From Sphaerotilus natans (GTDB lineage Bacteria; Pseudomonadota; Gammaproteobacteria; Burkholderiales; Burkholderiaceae_C), in assembly GCF_900156335.1 (NCBI RefSeq), contig NZ_FTMZ01000003.1, positions 189,950-253,949 of the forward strand: DNA of 64,000 nucleotides. The letters are read 5' to 3'. Position numbers and translations under genes: made by a program. This document shows positions 21,949 to 31,109 of the stretch, one piece after another; position 1 is the first letter of the stretch, and each line of letters begins with the position of its first letter. The notes under the pieces were generated by a model. It was not told the origin of the DNA. It did no database searches and worked only from the letters and a program-made list of their open reading frames with translations.

Positions 21949-23079
21949 TCAGCCGCGGAAGTATCGGTGAGGCGCGAAGGGCATCGCGGCGACCCGCATC
22001 GGCACGCGCTTGCCGCGCACCTCGGCGAACAGTGCGGTGCCGACGGCGGCCAGCGTGGCCTCGACGTAGCCCATGGCGATCGGCTGGCCGACCGTGGGGC
22101 CCACGGTGCCGCTGGTCACCTGGCCGACGCGGCGGCCCTCGGCGTCGAGCAGCGGCGCGCCCTCGCGCACCGGCAGGCGCTCCAGGCCCACCAGGCCGAC
22201 GCGCCGGCGCGGCGCGCCCCCGGTCAGCTGCGCGCCGATCAGCTCGGCGCCGGGGTAGCCGCCGGCACGCTCGCCGCCCGGGCGGCGCAGCTTCTGGATC
22301 GCCCAGACCAGACCCGCCTCGACCGGCGTGGTCGCGGTGTCGATGTCGTGGCCGTAGAGGCACAGGCCTGCTTCCAGGCGCAGCGTGTCGCGCGCGCCGA
22401 GACCCGCGGGAGCCACCTCGGGCTGCGCCAGCAGCGCGCGCGCCAGCTCGACCGCCAGCGCCGCCGGCACCGAGATCTCGTAGCCGTCCTCGCCGGTGTA
22501 GCCCGAGCGGGTGACGAAGCAGTCGGCGCCGGCCAAGCGGAAGTGGCCACCGGTCATGAAGGTGAGCGCCGCCACGCCGGCGTCCAGGCGCGAGAGCGCC
22601 TCGGCCGCCTTCGGGCCCTGCAGCGCCAAGAGCGCACGATCCGGCTCGGGGATGACCTGGCAGCGCGTGCCGATGCAGGCCTGCAGGTGGGCGATGTCGG
22701 CGTCCTTGCAGCCGGCGTTGACCACCAGGAAGAGGTCGCCCTCGCGGCGCGTGACCATCAGGTCGTCGCGCAGGCCGCCGGCGTCGTGGGTGAAGAAGGC
22801 GTAGCGCTGCTTGAGCAGCCCGAGGCCGGCGATGTCCTGCGGCACCAGGCTTTCCAGCGCGGCGGCGGCATCCTCGCCCACCAGGCGCACCTGGCCCATG
22901 TGCGAGACGTCGAACAGCGCGGCCGACTCGCGGCACTGGCGGTGCTCGGCGATGATGCCGGCCGGGTACTGCACCGGCATCGCGTAGCCGGCGAAGGGCA
23001 CCATGCGGGCGCCGAGTTCGAGGTGCAGCGCGTGCAGCGGGGTCTGCAGCAGCGGGGTGGCGGCGGAGGTGTCGGACAT
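21949..23079 (-). CDS. gcvT: glycine cleavage system aminomethyltransferase, T protein
   Basis: A 376-residue tetrahydrofolate-dependent enzyme releasing ammonia and methylene-THF from aminomethyl-GcvH. Seen are GARMVPFAGYAMPVQY near residue 22, FDVSHMGQV near 52, and SGYTGEDGYEI near 190. The start at MSDTSAAT (23079) gives family length. It is the first gene after the tandem glycine riboswitch and is expected to be switched on by glycine. Confidence 0.96.
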   Translation of the reverse strand: MSDTSAATPLLQTPLHALHLELGARMVPFAGYAMPVQYPAGIIAEHRQCRESAALFDVSHMGQVRLVGEDAAAALESLVPQDIAGLGLLKQRYAFFTHDAGGLRDDLMVTRREGDLFLVVNAGCKDADIAHLQACIGTRCQVIPEPDRALLALQGPKAAEALSRLDAGVAALTFMTGGHFRLAGADCFVTRSGYTGEDGYEISVPAALAVELARALLAQPEVAPAGLGARDTLRLEAGLCLYGHDIDTATTPVEAGLVWAIQKLRRPGGERAGGYPGAELIGAQLTGGAPRRRVGLVGLERLPVREGAPLLDAEGRRVGQVTSGTVGPTVGQPIAMGYVEATLAAVGTALFAEVRGKRVPMRVAAMPFAPHRYFRG

Positions 23080-23168
23080 CGGGCGGCTCGCTTTCGTCGA
23101 GGTCGAGGGCAATCGGGTCATCGATCCTGAACGGACCGGTCCATCCGTGATCGATGGTGCTGCCCTCG

Positions 23169-23421
23169 CTGTCCGCTTTACCTGAGAGATTGACGCCGAG
23201 CGGATCCGGTTGGATCGCGCAGCGCTTGCCCCTTCGGTGGACCGCGTCGCGTCGCTTGAGGGTGACGCCCACGGCCTCTCTCCAGTGAGGTGTCGTCGGT
23301 GCGTTGCTTCGTTCTTCGCACCGACGCTTGCCAGTCCTTCTGCCTGAGCGTTCGAGATCGGGGTTCCAGACCCGCCTCTGCGCCTTCGGCGGCCGCGCTC
23401 GGGGGTGCGGCTCTCTCCTGG
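23169..23421 (-). promoter_or_regulatory. tandem glycine riboswitch (two aptamers) of the gcv operon
   Basis: Read on the minus strand. Aptamer 1 spans about 23421-23331, opening with CAGGAGAGAG, with a GCCGAAGG-type internal loop and closing at AGAAGGACTGG. A linker hairpin TCGGTGCG/CGCACCGA lies at about 23325-23295. Aptamer 2 spans about 23286-23169: CTGGAGAGAGG, CACCGAAGGGGCAAG, then AATCTCTCAGGTAAAG and GGACAG. These are the hallmark glycine-aptamer strings in tandem. It ends about 90 bases before gcvT ATG. Glycine binding normally turns on gcv expression. Confidence 0.93.
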
Positions 23422-23429
23422 CGGCGCGC

Positions 23430-23458
23430 AGTTTAACCGGGGTGGCGGCAGGCGCCAA
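23430..23458 (-). promoter_or_regulatory. sigma70-type promoter of the gcv operon, overlapping the LysR stop codon
   Basis: Minus strand: TTGGCG (-35, 23458-23453), a 17-base spacer, then TAAACT (-10, 23435-23430). The expected start near 23423 coincides with the first base of riboswitch aptamer 1 (23421). The first three bases of the -10 are the TAA stop of the LysR gene. Both hexamers match consensus at four of six positions. The exact fit to the aptamer start raises confidence. Confidence 0.6.
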
Positions 23459-24362
23459 GCTGGTCATGGTCTGGGGGCTTGCCCTTGGCCCGGGCCAGCA
23501 GAAAATCGATGCAGGTGCGCACGGCGCGGGTCTGGTGGCGGTTGGGCAGGGTCAGCAGGTACATGCGGGTGCCGAAGATGCTGAGGCGGTAGTCGTCCAG
23601 CGCGGTGACCACCTCGCCGGTAGCGATCACGTCCTGCACCACATAGTCAGGCAGCAGGCCCAGCCCCAGACCCGCCAGCACGCACTGGCGCAGGAAGGGG
23701 TAGTGGTCGGAAATCAGCGAGGGGGCCAGCTGGATCTCTTCGCGTTCGGTGCCGCGGTAGCCGCGCAGCGAGAGCTGTCGGCCCACCACATTGGCGGTGA
23801 CCAGCGGCAGCGTGCCCAGCTGGGCCAGCTGAGTGGGCAGGCCGTGGGCATCGGCATAGGTCCTGGCGGCGCAGGCCAGGTAGCGCACCGTGCCCATGTC
23901 GCGGGCCACCAGCTGCTGCGGCGGCTCGGGCAGGATGCGCACCGCGATGTCCACGTCGTCGCGCAGGTTGTCCACCCGGTTCTCGAACACCACGTCCAGC
24001 ACGATGCCGGGGTACTGGGTCTTGAAGTCGATCAGCCAGTGCGACATCACCATCTGTCCGTAGCCGCTGGGCACGCTGATGCCCACGCGCCCCTGCAGGC
24101 CCTGGCCCAGGCTGGTGATGGTCTCCTGCGCCGCCCGCATCTCGTTCTGGATGTTGCGGCCGTGCTCATACAGGCGCAGCCCCACCTCGGTGGGCTCCAC
24201 CCGCCGGGTGGTGCGGCGCACCAGCTGCACGCCGGTCTGCTTTTCCAGTTGAGCCAGGTGATAGCTGACGTTGGCGCGGGTCATCTTGAACTTGCGCGCC
24301 ACCTGGCTCAGGTTGCCGCAGTCGATGATCTCCACCAGCAGGTTCAGAGCTTGGATGTCCAT
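23433..24362 (-). CDS. LysR-family transcriptional regulator of the pim-like operon
   Basis: A 309-residue regulator. A winged helix-turn-helix lies at about residues 16-60 (GNLSQVARKFKMTRANVSYHLAQLEKQ region) and a periplasmic-binding-like effector domain at about 90-295. It is divergent from the beta-oxidation operon, with a 131-base shared control region, so it most likely governs that operon in response to a substrate or its CoA ester. The last residues before the stop (about 300-309) run into the gcv promoter, suggesting the natural C-terminus was replaced at a junction. Confidence 0.92.
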   Translation of the reverse strand: MDIQALNLLVEIIDCGNLSQVARKFKMTRANVSYHLAQLEKQTGVQLVRRTTRRVEPTEVGLRLYEHGRNIQNEMRAAQETITSLGQGLQGRVGISVPSGYGQMVMSHWLIDFKTQYPGIVLDVVFENRVDNLRDDVDIAVRILPEPPQQLVARDMGTVRYLACAARTYADAHGLPTQLAQLGTLPLVTANVVGRQLSLRGYRGTEREEIQLAPSLISDHYPFLRQCVLAGLGLGLLPDYVVQDVIATGEVVTALDDYRLSIFGTRMYLLTLPNRHQTRAVRTCIDFLLARAKGKPPDHDQLGACRHPG

Positions 24363-24370
24363 GTTGTTGT

Positions 24371-24391
24371 CAAACTGGATTTGACAGTTTG
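24371..24391. promoter_or_regulatory. candidate LysR operator in the divergent control region
   Basis: An inverted repeat CAAACTG (24371-24377) / CAGTTTG (24385-24391) with a 7-base spacer, extendable outward with one mismatch. It includes a consensus TTGACA -35 hexamer on the plus strand at 24381-24386. The AT-rich composition contrasts with the surroundings. This dyad, next to a divergently transcribed LysR gene, is typical of the regulator's binding site. Confidence 0.55.
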
Positions 24392-24493
24392 TCAGATGGT
24401 TTTGAGATTGTAAAAAGATGGCGCCATGAAAAGAATAGGCTCCAAGGCGGTCCGCTGAGAAGTCCGCCTCAGAACAAGCCTGGAGACAACGAC

Positions 24494-26620
24494 ATGGTGC
24501 CCCCCGCTCCCACTTCCGAAGTCACCACCGCCCTGCACGGCCCGGTGCTGGTGGTCTCGATCCACAACCCGCCCGTCAATGCTCTGAGTGCCGCCGTGCG
24601 CCGCGGCCTGGCCGACGCCATGGCCCAGGCCGATGCCACGCCGGAGGTCCAGGGCGTGCTGATCGTCAGCGAGGGCAGGACCTTCATTGCCGGGGCCGAC
24701 ATCCGCGAGTTCGGCAAGCCCCCCGTGCCCCCGGCGCTGCCGGACGTATGCCAGCGCATCGAGTCCTGCACCAAGCCGGTGGTGGCCTGCCTGCAGGGCG
24801 CCGCCCTGGGCGGTGGGCTGGAAGTGGCGCTGGCCTCGCACCACCGCCTGGCCTTTGCCGCTGCCAAGCTGGGTCTGCCGGAAGTTGAGCTGGGCCTGAT
24901 GCCCGGCGCCGGCGGCACCCAACGTGCCCCGCGCCTGATGGGGGCGAAGGCGGCGGCAGAGCTGATGCTCAGCGGCAAGCCCATCAGCGCCCAGGCCGGC
25001 GTGCAGGCCGGCTTGATCGACCGGCTGGAAGAAGACACCCGCCTCAGCCCGCTGGCCGCCGGCCTGGCCTACACCCAGGCCCTGCTGGCCCAGGGTGCTC
25101 CGGTGCGCCGGGTGCGCGACCGAGCCGTGGCCGAGCCCGCCGCCGCGCTGGTCGCCCTCCAGGCCCTGGCGGACGACACCGCCAAGAAGTCGCGCGGCCT
25201 GTTCTCGCCGCTCAAGATCATCGAGGCGGTGCGCGCCGCGGTGGAACTGCCCTTTGACGAAGGCATGGCGCTGGAGCGCCGCCTGTTCCTGGCCTGCATC
25301 GACAGCCCGCAGCGCGCCGGCCTGATCCATGCCTTCTTTGCCGAGCGCGAAGTGGCCAAGGTGCCCGAGGCCCGTGGCGCCGCCCCGCGCCCGGTGGCCA
25401 GCCTGGCCGTCATCGGCGGGGGCACCATGGGCGCCGGCATCGCCGCGGCCGCACTCGACGCGGGCCTGCCCGTGGTGATGGTGGAGCGTGACGACGAGGC
25501 CATCGCCCGCGGCGTGGCCAACGTCGCCAAGGTCTATGACGGCCTGGTGGCCAAGGGCCGCCTGACCGAGGGCCAGAAGGCTGCCACGCTGGCCCGCTTC
25601 ACGCCCACCACCCGCTACGCTGATGTGGTCACGGTGGACCTGGTGATCGAGGCGGTGTTTGAAGACCTGGAGGTCAAGAAGGCCGTCTTTCGCCAGCTGG
25701 ACGCGGTGTGCAAGCCCGGCGCGGTGCTGGCCACCAACACCTCGTACCTGGACATTGATGCCATCGCCGCTGCCACGCGCCGCCCGCAGGATGTGATCGG
25801 GCTACATTTCTTCAGCCCCGCCAATATCATGAAGCTGCTGGAGATCGTGGTGCCGGCGCAGGTGAGCCCCGATGTGGTGGCCACCGCCTTTGAGCTGGCC
25901 AAGCGCATGAAGAAGGTGCCGGTGCGCGCCGGCGTGTGCGACGGCTTCATCGGCAACCGCATCCTGGCCGTCTACAAGCAGGCCGCTGACTACCTGATGG
26001 AAGACGGCGCCAGCCCCTACGAGATCGACGCCGCCGTGCGCAGCTTCGGCTACCCGATGGGCCCCTTCCAGGTGACCGACCTGGCCGGGGGCGACATCGG
26101 CTGGGCCACCCGCAAGCGCCGCGCCGCCACTCGCGATCCCTGGGCCCGCTACGTGGAAGTGGCCGACCGCATTTGCGAGCGCGGCTGGTTCGGCCAGAAG
26201 ACCGGACGGGGCTTCTACCGCTACCCGCCCGGCGCTCGCAGCGGCCAGCCGGACCCCGAGGTGCTGGCCATCGTGGATGCCGAGCGCGCCCGCAAAGGCG
26301 TGCGGCCCCGCACGTTCACGGCCGAGGAGATCCTGCGCCGCTACTTGGCTGCCATGGTCAATGAAGGGGCCCGGGTGCTGGCCGACGGCATCGCGCTGCG
26401 CCCGCTGGACATCGACGTCACCTTCCTCCACGGCTACGGTTTTCCGCGCCACCGCGGTGGCCCCATGAAGTACGCCGACACGGTGGGCCTGCCCCAGATC
26501 CTGGCCGATATCCGCCGCTTCGCCGAGGACGACCCGCTGTTCTGGCAGCCCGCCCCGCTGCTGGAGCAACTGGTGGCCGAGGGCCGCAATTTCGACAGCC
26601 TCAACCAGCCGGCTGACTGA
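24494..26620 (+). CDS. pimF: bifunctional enoyl-CoA hydratase / 3-hydroxyacyl-CoA dehydrogenase (PimF/FadJ-like)
   Basis: A 708-residue fusion for the two middle beta-oxidation steps. The crotonase domain (about 10-190) has AGADIREFG, GGGLEVALASH and the acidic LPEVELGLMPGAGGTQR. The dehydrogenase NAD site is VIGGGTMGAGIAAAALDAG (about 305-323), with the catalytic His in GLHFFSPANIMKLLEIV (about 435). The C-terminal HAD domain is complete. First gene of a plus-strand operon, with GGAGA upstream of ATG 24494. Order and partners resemble the pimelate pim clusters. Chain-length specificity cannot be read. Confidence 0.9.
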   Translation: MVPPAPTSEVTTALHGPVLVVSIHNPPVNALSAAVRRGLADAMAQADATPEVQGVLIVSEGRTFIAGADIREFGKPPVPPALPDVCQRIESCTKPVVACLQGAALGGGLEVALASHHRLAFAAAKLGLPEVELGLMPGAGGTQRAPRLMGAKAAAELMLSGKPISAQAGVQAGLIDRLEEDTRLSPLAAGLAYTQALLAQGAPVRRVRDRAVAEPAAALVALQALADDTAKKSRGLFSPLKIIEAVRAAVELPFDEGMALERRLFLACIDSPQRAGLIHAFFAEREVAKVPEARGAAPRPVASLAVIGGGTMGAGIAAAALDAGLPVVMVERDDEAIARGVANVAKVYDGLVAKGRLTEGQKAATLARFTPTTRYADVVTVDLVIEAVFEDLEVKKAVFRQLDAVCKPGAVLATNTSYLDIDAIAAATRRPQDVIGLHFFSPANIMKLLEIVVPAQVSPDVVATAFELAKRMKKVPVRAGVCDGFIGNRILAVYKQAADYLMEDGASPYEIDAAVRSFGYPMGPFQVTDLAGGDIGWATRKRRAATRDPWARYVEVADRICERGWFGQKTGRGFYRYPPGARSGQPDPEVLAIVDAERARKGVRPRTFTAEEILRRYLAAMVNEGARVLADGIALRPLDIDVTFLHGYGFPRHRGGPMKYADTVGLPQILADIRRFAEDDPLFWQPAPLLEQLVAEGRNFDSLNQPAD

Positions 26621-26644
26621 ATCAGCTTCCCTCAGGAGACCCCC

Positions 26645-27841
26645 ATGCGCCAGGCTGTCATTGTCTCGACCGCACGCACGCCGCTTGCCAAGTCGCACCG
26701 CGGCGAGTTCAACATCACCCCCGGCCCCACGCTGGCCAGCTTTGCCGTGAAGGCGGCGGTGGAGCGCGCCGGCATCGACCCCGCGCTGATCGAAGACGCC
26801 GTGCTCGGCTGCGGCTACCCCGAGGGCATCACCGGTCGCAACGTCGCCCGCCAGACGGTGGTGCGCGCCGGGCTGCCGCTCACCATCGGCGGCACCACGG
26901 TCAACCGCTTCTGCGCCTCGGGCCTGCAGGCCATCGCCATCGCGGCCGGTCGCATCGTGGTGGACGGGGCGCCGGCCATGATCGCCGGCGGGGTGGAAAG
27001 CATCTCGGGCATCCGCTCGCGCCAGGACGGCCAGAGCGGCCTGGACCCGTGGATCGTGGCCCACAAGCCCGCGCTTTACATGGAGATGATCGACACCGCC
27101 GATGTGGTGGCCCGCCGCTACGGCATCTCCCGCGAGGCGCAGGACCGCTTCTCGGTGGAAAGCCAGCGCAAGGTGGCCGAGGCCCAGGCCAGCGGCCGCT
27201 ATGCCGAGGAGATCGTGTCCGTCACCACCACCATGGCCGTGACCGACAAGGACACCGGCACCGTCACCCAGCGCGAAGCCACGCTGGACCGCGACACCTG
27301 CAACCGCGTGGGCACCACCTACGAATCGCTGGCCAGGCTGGCCCCGGTGAAGGGCCCTGAGCAGTTCATCACCGCCGGCAATGCCTCGCAGCTGTCAGAC
27401 GGCGCCAGCGCCTGCGTGCTGATGGAAGCCGGCGAGGCCGAGCGCCTGGGCCTGCAGCCGCTGGGCGCCTTCCGGGGCATGGCGGTGGCCGGCTGCGAGC
27501 CCGATGAGATGGGCATCGGCCCGGTCTATGCCGTGCCCAAGCTGCTGCAGCGCCACGGCCTGACGGTGCAGGACATCGACCTCTGGGAGCTGAACGAAGC
27601 CTTCGCCTCCCAGGCCATCTACTGTCAGCAGACCCTGGGCATCCCCGAGGAGCGCCTGAACGTGGATGGTGGCGCCATCGCGATTGGCCACCCCTTTGGC
27701 ATGACCGGTGCCCGCCTGGCCGGCCACCTGCTGCTGGAAGGCCGCCGCCGCAAGGCCCAGGGCCAGCGCGTGAAGTGGGGCGTGGTGACCATGTGCATCG
27801 CCGGCGGCATGGGCGCTGCCGGCCTGTTTGAAATCTTCTGA
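26645..27841 (+). CDS. pimB: acetyl-CoA acyltransferase (thiolase), PimB-like
   Basis: A 398-residue thiolase performing the CoA-dependent cleavage that ends each beta-oxidation round. The acyl-accepting Cys is in [10 protein letters not shown] (about residue 90), the second motif is NEAFASQ, the His is in [16 protein letters not shown] and the second Cys in [10 protein letters not shown] near the C-terminus. All catalytic residues are present. It follows the bifunctional gene by 24 bases, with CAGGAG as ribosome binding site. Confidence 0.92.
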   Translation: MRQAVIVSTARTPLAKSHRGEFNITPGPTLASFAVKAAVERAGIDPALIEDAVLGCGYPEGITGRNVARQTVVRAGLPLTIGGTTVNRFCASGLQAIAIAAGRIVVDGAPAMIAGGVESISGIRSRQDGQSGLDPWIVAHKPALYMEMIDTADVVARRYGISREAQDRFSVESQRKVAEAQASGRYAEEIVSVTTTMAVTDKDTGTVTQREATLDRDTCNRVGTTYESLARLAPVKGPEQFITAGNASQLSDGASACVLMEAGEAERLGLQPLGAFRGMAVAGCEPDEMGIGPVYAVPKLLQRHGLTVQDIDLWELNEAFASQAIYCQQTLGIPEERLNVDGGAIAIGHPFGMTGARLAGHLLLEGRRRKAQGQRVKWGVVTMCIAGGMGAAGLFEIF

Positions 27842-27865
27842 CCCCCGGCGCAGGAAGCACCTCCC

Positions 27866-29074
27866 ATGGACCTTCAATTCACCCCGCAGGAACTGGCCTT
27901 CCGCGACACCGTGCGCGCTTTCCTGAAAGACAGGCTGCCGGCGCGCATCGCCCAGCAGGTCAAGGCCGGGCAGCGCCTGTCCAAGGCCGACCAGGAGGAG
28001 TGGCACGCCATCCTCAACGCCCAGGGCTGGCTGGCCAACCACTGGCCGCAGGCCCATGGCGGCCCCGGCTGGGGCGCGGTGGAGAAATTCATCTTCGACA
28101 CCGAGTGCGCCCTGGCTGGCGGCCCGCGCATCGTGCCCTTTGGCCTCAGCATGCTGGGCCCGGTGCTCATCAAGTACGGCAATGCCCAGCAGAAGGCCTA
28201 TTGGCTGCCGCGCATCCTCAGCGGTGCGGACTGGTGGTGCCAGGGCTACTCCGAGCCCGGCGCGGGCTCGGACCTGGCCTCGGTGAAGACCACCGCCGTG
28301 CGGCAAGGCGACCACTACGTCGTCAATGGCCAGAAGACCTGGACCACCCAGGGCCAGCACGCCAACATGATCTTCTGCCTGGTGCGCACCAACCGCGAAG
28401 CCAAGGCGCAGTCCGGCATCAGCTTCCTGCTGGTGGACATGAACTCGCCCGGTGTGGAGCTGCGCCCCATCCGTACACTGGACGGCGACCGCGAGGTCAA
28501 CGAAGTCTTCTTCACCGATGTGAAGGTGCCCGTCGAGAACCTGGTGGGCGAAGAGAACGCCGGCTGGACCTACGCCAAGTACCTGCTCACCTACGAGCGC
28601 ACCGGCATTGCCGGCGTGGGCTTCTGCATCGCGGCCCTGGCCAAGCTCAAGGTGATCGCGGCCCGCGTGCACCTGAACGGCCGCCCGCTGGACCAGGACC
28701 CGCTGTTTGCCGCCCGCATGGCGCGGGTGGAGATCGACTTGGAGAACATGAAGACCACCAACCTGCGCGTGATCGCCGCCGTGGCCGGCGGCGGCGTGCC
28801 GGGGGCGGAAAGCTCCATGCTCAAGATCCGCGGCACCGAGATCCGGCAGGAAATCCTCTCGCTGATCCGCCGCGCCATGGGGCCGCAGGCCGTGCCCTTC
28901 ATCGAGGCCGCGCAGTACGAAGGCTTTGACGAGCCCCTGCTGGGCGATACCGAACTGGCCACGGTGGCCGCCACGGCTGCCGCCAGCTACTTCAACTACC
29001 GCAAGCTGTCGATCTTCGGCGGCTCCAATGAAATCCAGAAAAACATCATCTCCAAGATGATTCTGGGTCTGTGA
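27866..29074 (+). CDS. pimC: acyl-CoA dehydrogenase, large subunit type (PimC-like)
   Basis: A 402-residue FAD enzyme introducing the 2,3-double bond into an acyl-CoA. Visible are GYSEPGAGSDLASVKT (about 130-145), NGQKTWTTQGQHA (about 155), an ERTGIAGVG segment near 245, and C-terminal FGGSNEIQKNIIS. It is paired with a second dehydrogenase 15 bases downstream. Adjacent large/small pairs of this kind form heteromers such as pimeloyl-CoA dehydrogenase PimCD. That identity is inferred from the pairing and the operon. Confidence 0.85.
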   Translation: MDLQFTPQELAFRDTVRAFLKDRLPARIAQQVKAGQRLSKADQEEWHAILNAQGWLANHWPQAHGGPGWGAVEKFIFDTECALAGGPRIVPFGLSMLGPVLIKYGNAQQKAYWLPRILSGADWWCQGYSEPGAGSDLASVKTTAVRQGDHYVVNGQKTWTTQGQHANMIFCLVRTNREAKAQSGISFLLVDMNSPGVELRPIRTLDGDREVNEVFFTDVKVPVENLVGEENAGWTYAKYLLTYERTGIAGVGFCIAALAKLKVIAARVHLNGRPLDQDPLFAARMARVEIDLENMKTTNLRVIAAVAGGGVPGAESSMLKIRGTEIRQEILSLIRRAMGPQAVPFIEAAQYEGFDEPLLGDTELATVAATAAASYFNYRKLSIFGGSNEIQKNIISKMILGL

Positions 29075-29089
29075 GGAAGGGACGCTGAC

Positions 29090-30253
29090 ATGAACTTCCA
29101 GCACACCGACGACCGCCGCATGCTGGCGGACTCGCTCAACCGCTTCCTGGCCGAGCAAAACGGCATCGAAGCCCGCCACCTCCACGCCCACGGCCCGCTG
29201 GGCTATGGCCGCACGCTCTACGCCGGCCTGGCCGAGCTGGGTGCCATCAGCGCGCTGTTTCCCGAAAGCCACGGCGGCTTCGGTGGCGCCGGCTTTGATG
29301 TGAGCGTGGTGTTTGAATGCCTGGGCCGCAATCTGGCGGTGGAGCCCCTGCTGGGCGCTCTGGTGGTGGGTCGTGCCCTCATCCAGGCCGGCAGCCCGGC
29401 GCAGCAGGATCAACTGGCCGGCCTCATCAGCGGTGAGGTGACGGCCGCGCTGGCGCATGACGAGCCGGGCAGCCACTATGAGCTGCACCGCATCACCACC
29501 ACCGCCACCCGCCACGCCGGGGGCTGGTGGCTGCAGGGCGTGAAGAACGTGGTGCCGCTGGGCGACTCGGCCGACCTGTTGCTGGTCTCGGCCCGCACGG
29601 CGGGCCAGACGCTGGACGCCGAAGGCATCAGCCTGTTCCTGGTGCCGGGCACGGCTGCCGGCCTGGACAAGTGCGGCCACGGCCGCATCGACGGCGGCCG
29701 CGCCGCGCAGCTCAGCTTCAACGCCGTGCAGCTGGGCGCCGAGGCGCTGCTGGGCACCGAAGGCCAGGGCCTGGCCGTGCTGGAGCACCTGAGCGGCTAC
29801 GCGCTGTTGGCGCTGGCCTCTGAAAGCCTGGGCGCCATGGACGTGGCCAAGGACCAGACGCTGGAGTACCTGCGCACCCGCAAGCAGTTCGGCGTGCCCA
29901 TCGGCAGCTTCCAGGCCCTGCAGCACCGCATGGCCGACCTGCTGCTGGAGGTGGAACAGGCCCGCTCGGCCGTCATCAACGCCGCGGCGGCGGTGGACGA
30001 GCCCGAAGGCCTGGCCCGCGAGAAGGCCCTGTCGGCCGCCAAGTTCACCGTGGGCCGCATCGGCACCCTGGTGGCCGAAGAAAGCATCCAGATGCACGGC
30101 GGCATCGGCATGACCTGGGAACTGCCGCTGTCGCACTACGCCAAGCGCCTGGTGATGATCGACCACCAGTTTGGCGATGAAGACCACCACCTAGCCCGCT
30201 TCATCGCGCTGTCCCAGGCCGAGGGTGCGGCCTCCGGCCACGCTGAGGCCTGA
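29090..30253 (+). CDS. pimD: acyl-CoA dehydrogenase, small subunit type (PimD-like)
   Basis: A 387-residue partner of the preceding dehydrogenase. It has the ACAD fold, with GGFGGAGFDVSVV near residue 63, AHDEPGSHYELH near 124 (a degenerate form of the usual SEPGAGSD), and QMHGGIGMTWELPLSHYAKR near 335. The shortened flavin loop agrees with a small-subunit role in PimCD-type complexes. It is followed after only 4 bases by the crotonase gene. Confidence 0.83.
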   Translation: MNFQHTDDRRMLADSLNRFLAEQNGIEARHLHAHGPLGYGRTLYAGLAELGAISALFPESHGGFGGAGFDVSVVFECLGRNLAVEPLLGALVVGRALIQAGSPAQQDQLAGLISGEVTAALAHDEPGSHYELHRITTTATRHAGGWWLQGVKNVVPLGDSADLLLVSARTAGQTLDAEGISLFLVPGTAAGLDKCGHGRIDGGRAAQLSFNAVQLGAEALLGTEGQGLAVLEHLSGYALLALASESLGAMDVAKDQTLEYLRTRKQFGVPIGSFQALQHRMADLLLEVEQARSAVINAAAAVDEPEGLAREKALSAAKFTVGRIGTLVAEESIQMHGGIGMTWELPLSHYAKRLVMIDHQFGDEDHHLARFIALSQAEGAASGHAEA

Positions 30254-30257
30254 CGCC

Positions 30258-31058
30258 ATGGACCACGATGCCCTGCTGACCCGCCGCGACGGGGCCGTGC
30301 TGGTCCTGTTCAACAACAACGTCGCTGCCCGCAATGCCTTGACGGTGGAGTTCTACCAAGGAGTCAAGGCCGGCTTGCAGGCCGCTGCGGCTGACCCCAG
30401 CGTGGGGGCGGTGGTGCTCACCGGCGAAGGCGGGCACTTTTGTGCCGGCGGTGACCTGCGCCAGCTCATCCTGCGCCGCGAGCTGCCGGCGAGCGAGCGC
30501 CGTGAGCGTCTGGAAGGCCTGCACGACCTGATCCGCACGGTGCGCGACTGCCCCAAGCCGGTGATCGCGGCGGTGGAAGGTGCTGCCGCCGGGGCCGGGC
30601 TGTCGCTGGCCCTGGCCTGCGACCTGCTGGTGGCCGCGCGCAACGCCGTGTTCTCGGTGGCCTATGTGAAGGTGGGCCTCACGCCCGACGGCGGCGCCAC
30701 CGCCTTCCTGGCCGAGTTCGTATCTCGCCAGGTGCTCACCGAGCTGTGCCTGACCGGCGAGCGCCTCAGTGGCGAGCGCCTGCACGCGCTGGGCGCCGTC
30801 AACCGTCTGGCCGAGTCCGGCCAGGCCCTGCCCGCCGCCCTGGCCCTGGCCCAGCAGGTGGCCAGCGGCCCCGCCCAGGCCATGGCCCGCATCAAGGACC
30901 TGTGCCGCCACGCCCACCAGCACACGCTGGAAGAGCTGCTGGAGCGCGAGGCCCACCACATGGTGCTGGCCCAGGAAAGCGCCGAATCGCTCGAAGGCAT
31001 CGGCGCCTTTCTGGACAAGCGCCCGGCCGACTTCGTCAAGCTGCGCCGCCCGGCCTGA
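30258..31058 (+). CDS. enoyl-CoA hydratase/isomerase family protein, PaaG-like
   Basis: A 266-residue crotonase-fold protein with CAGGDLRQL and GAGLSLALACDLL forming the oxyanion hole. At the place where hydratases carry a catalytic Glu, this protein reads AYVKVGLTPDGGAT. The Glu is absent and an Asp appears further on, as in PaaG-type isomerases. An isomerase role (moving a double bond or ring-opened intermediate) is thus more likely than simple hydration, which the bifunctional enzyme already supplies. ATG 30258 is chosen; the ORF upstream overlaps pimD. Confidence 0.85.
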   Translation: MDHDALLTRRDGAVLVLFNNNVAARNALTVEFYQGVKAGLQAAAADPSVGAVVLTGEGGHFCAGGDLRQLILRRELPASERRERLEGLHDLIRTVRDCPKPVIAAVEGAAAGAGLSLALACDLLVAARNAVFSVAYVKVGLTPDGGATAFLAEFVSRQVLTELCLTGERLSGERLHALGAVNRLAESGQALPAALALAQQVASGPAQAMARIKDLCRHAHQHTLEELLEREAHHMVLAQESAESLEGIGAFLDKRPADFVKLRRPA

Positions 31059-31109
31059 AGCCGCTGCCACCGGCCACCCTGCGACCCCCACAAGCACAAC
31101 GAGACCCCC

